Shown here: positions 6,616 to 9,061 of the stretch, in pieces
How positions within the stretch are numbered: the first letter of the stretch is position 1
How the letters are laid out: each line of letters opens with the position of its first letter
NCBI GenBank assembly: GCA_964618405.1
Contig: CAZUAY010000164.1
Span: 1-9,061 of the forward strand
Direction of reading: 5' to 3'
Source: JBBQIY01 sp964618405
Lineage (GTDB): Bacteria; Verrucomicrobiota; Kiritimatiellia; RFP12; UBA3636
DNA: 9,061 nt
The notes under the pieces: model-generated
The model's input: the letters and a program-made list of their open reading frames with translations, nothing else
What the model was told of the DNA's origin: nothing
Database searches by the model: none
Made by a program: the position numbers and the translations under genes

Positions 6616-6651
6616 GTCAACAAAGTCAATGATGTCAATGAGGTCAGTATT
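6616..6651. repeat. 9-bp tandem repeat (GTCAANNAN)x4, locus 2
   Basis: GTCAACAAA, GTCAATGAT, GTCAATGAG and the decayed GTCAGTATT run directly into the tolC ribosome-binding site (GGAGGAG at 6652-6658). They match the array at 2193-2219 in unit and period. Confidence 0.75.
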
Positions 6652-6663
6652 GGAGGAGAAAAA

Positions 6664-8037
6664 ATGAAAACACACAAAAAACTAAAAGAGAGTTTTAAGA
6701 GCATCGCGAGTATAGCCTTAGTGGCGTTTCTGTTCGCTGGCGTAAGCAGTGCTGAGCCGGCGACTATCGCATCTGAGGCGACAAACGTCTTCGTCACCAA
6801 CCGCCTTACGCTGAGCGAATGCAGTCGTCTTGCGCTCTCGCAAAGTCCGTTGCTCAAGGCATCGGGCTGGGAGCAGGTTGCTTCGCGCGAGGCGGTGGGC
6901 GAAGCGCGGGCTTCATTCTATCCAACGCTGGGTGTTCGTGGCGGCGTCAGCCGTTGGCAGAGTCATGCTTTTCTGCCGAGTGGTTTCTCTGCACCAAACG
7001 TTTCGTCGATTGTCGGGCCGGGCAACGATTGGAGCGCAGGCGGTTTTGCACGCTACACGCTTTACGATGGAGGAAGTCGTCGTGCAGCGCTTGATACGGC
7101 GCAAGCCCAAGAAGCGGCGACCGAAGCCGATAGTAGGGCCACTCGTGACACCGTACTCTTCACTGTTCATCAGGCATTCTATAATCTTGCGGCTACGCTC
7201 GAATTAGAAGTCGTGGCGCGTAAGAGTCTGGCGAACGCGGAATCGCACTTCTCGGACACCAAGAGCCGTCAAGCCGCTGGCGATACGACGGAAGCGGAGG
7301 TGTTGCGTGCTCGCGTAGAAGTCGACAAGGCGAACTCGGAGTTGATCCAAGCCACAGCGCAAATCGATACAGCGCGTGGAAACCTTAACGTGGCCCTCGG
7401 CTTGCCTGCAGAGCAACCGATCGATATTGTTGTTGAAAAGGATGCCGCCACCCCGTGTTCGAGCGATCTCGAGATTACAAAACTCGTGACACTTGCTTTG
7501 GCAACTCGCCCGGAGATCAAGGCGATGGAACGGATGATTGAAAGCGCGCAGCATCAGGTACGCGGTGCACAGTCTGCTTATCGGCCCAAGGTATATGCCG
7601 AAGGGAATTATGGCTGGCGCGACGACTCCGCCTCGCTTAACGATGAAGCGTGGTCGGTGGGCGTTGCGGTAGAGCTGACTGCCTTTGATGGATTTTCGAG
7701 GCGACGTAAAGTCGCTCGTGCGCAGGCGGAGGCCGCGAAAGCGGAAGCCATGCTCGAACGCGTGATGCTGGATGTACGGCAGGAGGTGTGGGCGGCCCGT
7801 GCGCAGGTTCGTGAAGCGGCCGCTTTGGTTGACGCCACCGCCACGCAAGCTCAGCATGCTGCGGAGAGTGTGCGCCTGATGTCCGCTCGTTATAAAGTCG
7901 GAGCCGTCTCGGTGACCGATCTCCTCGATGCGCAGACGGCGCAGACTGGCGCGGAGGTGCGGAATGTCCAGGCGCGTTGGCGTTGCCGGATGGCGCAGTC
8001 GGCTCTGGCGCATGCTACAGGCATGCTAATTGACTAA
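6664..8037 (+). CDS. TolC-family outer-membrane efflux protein
   Basis: A 457-residue outer-membrane factor forming the exit channel of the pump. A Sec signal peptide covers residues 1-30 (MKTHKKLKESFK, hydrophobic SIALVAFLFAGV, predicted cleavage SSA|EP). There is no lipobox Cys after it, so it is not an OprM-type lipoprotein. Two OEP repeats follow, each with a strand/turn motif and a long helical hairpin: repeat 1 at about 48-248 (YDGGSRRAALDTAQA; AGDTTEAEVLRARVEV; NLNVALG) and repeat 2 at about 268-455 (FDGFSRRRKVARAQAEA; VGAVSVTDLLDAQTAQ; ALAHATGML). ATG 6664 has GGAGGAG 5 bp upstream; the longer frame from 6562 begins in repeat DNA. It follows the permeases by 174 bp of repeats with no visible promoter or operator, so co-transcription is likely. 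E. coli ybhGFSR has no such gene. Confidence 0.94.
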   Translation: MKTHKKLKESFKSIASIALVAFLFAGVSSAEPATIASEATNVFVTNRLTLSECSRLALSQSPLLKASGWEQVASREAVGEARASFYPTLGVRGGVSRWQSHAFLPSGFSAPNVSSIVGPGNDWSAGGFARYTLYDGGSRRAALDTAQAQEAATEADSRATRDTVLFTVHQAFYNLAATLELEVVARKSLANAESHFSDTKSRQAAGDTTEAEVLRARVEVDKANSELIQATAQIDTARGNLNVALGLPAEQPIDIVVEKDAATPCSSDLEITKLVTLALATRPEIKAMERMIESAQHQVRGAQSAYRPKVYAEGNYGWRDDSASLNDEAWSVGVAVELTAFDGFSRRRKVARAQAEAAKAEAMLERVMLDVRQEVWAARAQVREAAALVDATATQAQHAAESVRLMSARYKVGAVSVTDLLDAQTAQTGAEVRNVQARWRCRMAQSALAHATGMLID

Positions 8038-8038
8038 G

Positions 8039-8104
8039 ATGATTTTATGGTAATCGGTCAGTGACGGGGGTGCCCCCCGTTGACTGCCCGATTATGATTT
8101 TATG
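8039..8104. repeat. 11-bp direct repeat (target-site duplication) around hairpin copy 2
   Basis: ATGATTTTATG occurs at 8039-8049 and again at 8094-8104, exactly bracketing the hairpin element. Removing the element and one copy restores a continuous AAG-ATGATTTTATG-CGAG junction. This is the footprint expected of a staggered-cut insertion. The exact split between element end and duplication is ambiguous by two bases (9 to 11 bp). Confidence 0.8.
8050..8095 (+). mobile_element. MITE-like hairpin element, copy 2
   Basis: About 44-46 bp, starting GTAATCGGTCAGTGACGGGG and ending TGACTGCCCGATTA, able to fold into a hairpin of about 20 bp with one mismatch, a small bulge and a tiny loop in the G/C run. 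It encodes nothing and would need a transposase in trans. It lies 12 bp after the tolC stop and provides the stop codon (TAA on the minus strand, 8094-8092) of the convergent gene. The GC-rich stem could serve as a two-way terminator between tolC and that gene, though it lacks a proper T-run. Confidence 0.75.
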
Positions 8105-8460
8105 CGAGAAAATGCTGGTAATCCGATATCACGCACAAAACTAGCAGGTACCTCGTAAACGTTCAAATCTTCGCAACCTAGATATTTTCGAATGTTTTTA
8201 ATAAATGTAACCATGCCAAATGCTCTTGATTTTGCCTGGTAAACAGCAAGGCGCTGTAGAGCACGCTGCGAAGCATATCCATATTCAGGCAAAGCTTGAT
8301 GCAACATGAGTGCTTTGTTTAGCAAAGGGATAAGCTCGTCAGTGTTGTACTCTCCTCTTTTTATTTGCCCCCACAATTGATTCAAGCGAGGGGGATAAAA
8401 AGCTAGTTCGTAACAATATTGAAGTTCTTCACGTGCTGTCATGGATTTTTTCTCGTCCAT
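8092..8460 (-). CDS. Uncharacterised 122-aa helical protein
   Basis: Not recognised. The 122-residue sequence is predicted mostly helical, without a signal peptide, membrane segment or obvious catalytic motif. Notable stretches are REELQYCYELAFYPPRLNQLWGQI, LLNKALMLHQALPEYGYASQRALQRLAVYQAKSRAFG and FIKNIRKYLGCED. It follows a nucleotidyltransferase-fold gene on the same strand, so a paired module is possible. The HEPN toxin motif (Arg-x4-6-His) is absent: the only His, 54, has no Arg at that spacing. The start is uncertain: the first ATG (8460) has no clear RBS, and Met 7 (ATG at 8442) would overlap the TGA that ends the remnant frame of the upstream gene, making 8442 the likely ancestral start. 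The present stop is inside the inserted hairpin element; without the insertion the protein would end KSS instead of KS. Confidence 0.65.
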   Translation of the reverse strand: MDEKKSMTAREELQYCYELAFYPPRLNQLWGQIKRGEYNTDELIPLLNKALMLHQALPEYGYASQRALQRLAVYQAKSRAFGMVTFIKNIRKYLGCEDLNVYEVPASFVRDIGLPAFSRIKS

Positions 8461-8522
8461 AGTTTTAAATCAGTTTCTAGGTTAGCCAGATTGTCGAGGT
8501 TATGTGATTCGCGGATGTTTCT
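8439..8522 (-). pseudogene. Possible C-terminal remnant of the nucleotidyltransferase gene, shifted frame
   Basis: In a different frame from the upstream ORF, 27 codons are open and read ...ESHNLDNLANLETDLKLW..., ending KNP and TGA. The TGA overlaps the ATG at 8442 of the next gene as ATGA, the usual coupling arrangement. From memory, nucleotidyltransferases of this type are much longer and end in an N-L-x-N-L-x-x-D-x-x-x-W tail. This suggests the gene has lost its middle section and its reading frame. Inference; a chance open frame of this length is possible. Confidence 0.4.
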
Positions 8523-8740
8523 TCAGGAGGATTAACTGGAATTCCCGCCTGCTCTGCGGCCTGAACTAAATCACCGTAGGCAACATCAGAATAAGGTGCA
8601 GCAACGTCAACATCAAGACTGGTACGATCTGGTTGATCGAGGAGAATACAAACAGCACTGCCATAAATATAAAGCATCGCTGGTCGTGTTAACGCTTCAT
8701 CAATTTTTTCAAGATAGGCAAGAAGTTCGATTTTATTCAT
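8477..8740 (-). CDS. Nucleotidyltransferase-fold protein, probably truncated
   Basis: An 87-residue ORF with an N-terminal helix (MNKIELLAYLEKIDEALT) and then the nucleotidyltransferase core: YIYGSAVCILLDQPDRTSLDVDVAAPYSDV at about 23-52, where GSA is the hG[GS] motif and DVD the metal-binding acidic pair. It then has the helix DLVQAAEQAGIPVNPPEE, and stops soon after. Relatives I recall (antitoxin-like or DUF6036-type nucleotidyltransferases) are roughly twice this length, so the C-terminal half is missing. A shifted-frame remnant lies immediately downstream. ATG 8740 is chosen because GAAGGG precedes it; the longer frame opens on TTG and crosses the promoter. Activity is doubtful. It is 16 bp upstream of the 122-aa gene and presumably was co-transcribed with it. 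Confidence 0.6.
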   Translation of the reverse strand: MNKIELLAYLEKIDEALTRPAMLYIYGSAVCILLDQPDRTSLDVDVAAPYSDVAYGDLVQAAEQAGIPVNPPEETSANHITSTIWLT

Positions 8741-8749
8741 CTGCCCTTC

Positions 8750-8778
8750 AGTATAACAAAATTGATACAAATATTCAA
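8750..8778 (-). promoter_or_regulatory. Predicted promoter for the nucleotidyltransferase gene
   Basis: On the minus strand, TTGAAT (8778-8773), a 17-bp spacer and TATACT (8755-8750) form a good sigma70-type promoter. The expected start point falls about 3 bp before the ATG at 8740, so the transcript would be nearly leaderless and would not contain the GAAGGG sequence. Confidence 0.45.
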
Positions 8779-8813
8779 TTTCGATATCAATCGTCGTTGA
8801 CGCGCACCGTTGA

Positions 8814-8852
8814 GTAATCGGTCAGGCACAGGGGCTGTGCCTGACCGATTAC
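8814..8852. repeat. Perfect hairpin element, copy 3
   Basis: A 39-bp perfect palindrome with 18-bp arms (GTAATCGGTCAGGCACAG and its complement) around a GGG loop. The outer 12 bases GTAATCGGTCAG are identical to the start of copy 2, while the inner stem differs (GCACAG/CTGTGC instead of the G/C run). It is followed directly by the GTCGCTA array, as copy 1 is in reverse. No direct repeat flanks it. It lies upstream of the divergently read nucleotidyltransferase gene. The gap 8741-9061 contains no gene. Confidence 0.85.
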
Positions 8853-8853
8853 A

Positions 8854-8881
8854 GTCGCTAGTCGCTAGTCGCTAGTCGCTA
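8854..8881. repeat. Heptamer repeat (GTCGCTA)x4
   Basis: Four perfect consecutive copies of GTCGCTA abutting hairpin copy 3. It is the same unit as at 6482-6495 and, on the opposite strand, at about 124-134 next to hairpin copy 1. Confidence 0.9.
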
Positions 8882-8891
8882 GCCTCAATTT

Positions 8892-9019
8892 CCAACAGCC
8901 AACACTCAAATCCAACTTCCAAGTGGGGAACTTCGGTCAGACCGTCTACGATCTTACGTTATTATCGTAGATTTCGCGAGCGATCATTCATTTGGACGTT
9001 GGACATTCCTTGTTGGCTA
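8892..9019. repeat. Heptamer-based long imperfect inverted repeat
   Basis: The left arm is CCAACAG, CCAACAC, a decayed six-base unit, CCAACTT, CCAAGTG (8892-8925). The right arm is TTGGACG, TTGGACA, TTCCTTG, TTGGCTA (8992-9019). AGCCAACA (8897-8904) pairs perfectly with TGTTGGCT (9011-9018), and 8906-8925 pairs with 8989-9008 at about 14 of 20 positions. Between them, TCTACGAT (8945-8952) and ATCGTAGA (8964-8971) form an inner hairpin with an 11-nt loop. There is no T-run or promoter to mark it as a terminator or RNA gene. Confidence 0.5.
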
Positions 9020-9054
9020 TGGTGATAGAATCTTAAACGCAAAGTGGGAGAAAA

Positions 9055-9061
9055 TTACGAA
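9055..9061. repeat. Start of a TTAYGAA heptamer array, cut by the window end
   Basis: A single TTACGAA unit preceded by AAAA, the same context as at 5-15 of this window; the array probably continues beyond the edge. Confidence 0.4.

Noticed and set aside
6482..6651. CRISPR-like array of short repeats
   Set aside because: Units are 7 or 9 bp in direct tandem without unique spacers of regular length; no cas genes are present.
7204..8013. 269-codon minus-strand ORF inside tolC, and a 243-codon one at 2771-3502
   Set aside because: Both lie entirely antisense to well-supported genes, show no protein-like motifs and reflect codon bias of the real genes.
8092..8740. Functional MNT/HEPN toxin-antitoxin pair
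   Set aside because: The partner lacks Arg-x4-6-His and the nucleotidyltransferase appears truncated.
8814..8852. Rho-independent terminator at the perfect hairpin
   Set aside because: There is no T-run on either side and no convergent gene end here; it matches the dispersed element family instead.
8892..9019. Integron attC site
   Set aside because: No RYYYAAC/GTTRRRY core pair at the ends, and no integrase or cassette genes are present.

Overview
The window holds one complete drug-efflux-type operon of a Gram-negative (double-membraned) bacterium, followed by a small convergent two-gene remnant. Its gaps between genes are unusually rich in short repeats. The outer membrane is implied by a TolC-family protein with a Sec signal peptide. 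The genus cannot be read from the sequence. Heptanucleotide repeats of this kind are best known from cyanobacteria, and I also associate such stuttering gaps with PVC-group genomes such as Kiritimatiellota, but that is only a weak guess.

Layout, + strand: 1-257, a noncoding leader with heptamer repeats, a 46-bp hairpin element and the tetR promoter/operator. 258-884, a TetR-family repressor. 1009-1995, an HlyD-type periplasmic adaptor (YbhG-like). 1996-2326, a repeat-filled gap inside the operon. 2327-3265 and 3258-4226, two ABC ATPases that match the N- and C-halves of the fused E. coli YbhF. 4223-5359 and 5356-6489, two ABC-2 permeases (YbhS- and YbhR-like). 6490-6663, a repeat-filled gap. 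6664-8037, a TolC-like outer-membrane factor. The two ATPases and two permeases overlap by 4-8 bp and are clearly translationally linked. Together the products would form a continuous pump: a heterodimeric ATPase and permease pair in the inner membrane, an adaptor in the periplasm and a channel in the outer membrane. The order tetR-adaptor-ATPase-permease-permease is that of E. coli cecR-ybhGFSR, with ybhF split and a dedicated tolC added. Matching 18-bp palindromes (TGTGAA..TTCACA) before tetR and before the adaptor gene are the probable operators of this TetR protein.

- strand, 8740 to 8092: a short nucleotidyltransferase-fold protein that appears internally deleted and frameshifted, then an unrecognised 122-residue protein running tail-to-tail towards tolC.

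The most novel material is noncoding. A roughly 45-bp hairpin element occurs three times. The copy between tolC and the convergent gene is flanked by an 11-bp direct repeat, so the pre-insertion sequence can be rebuilt, and in it the two genes' stop codons overlapped. Nearly every gap also carries tandem degenerate repeats with a strict 7-bp period, plus a 9-bp repeat family present in two operon gaps.
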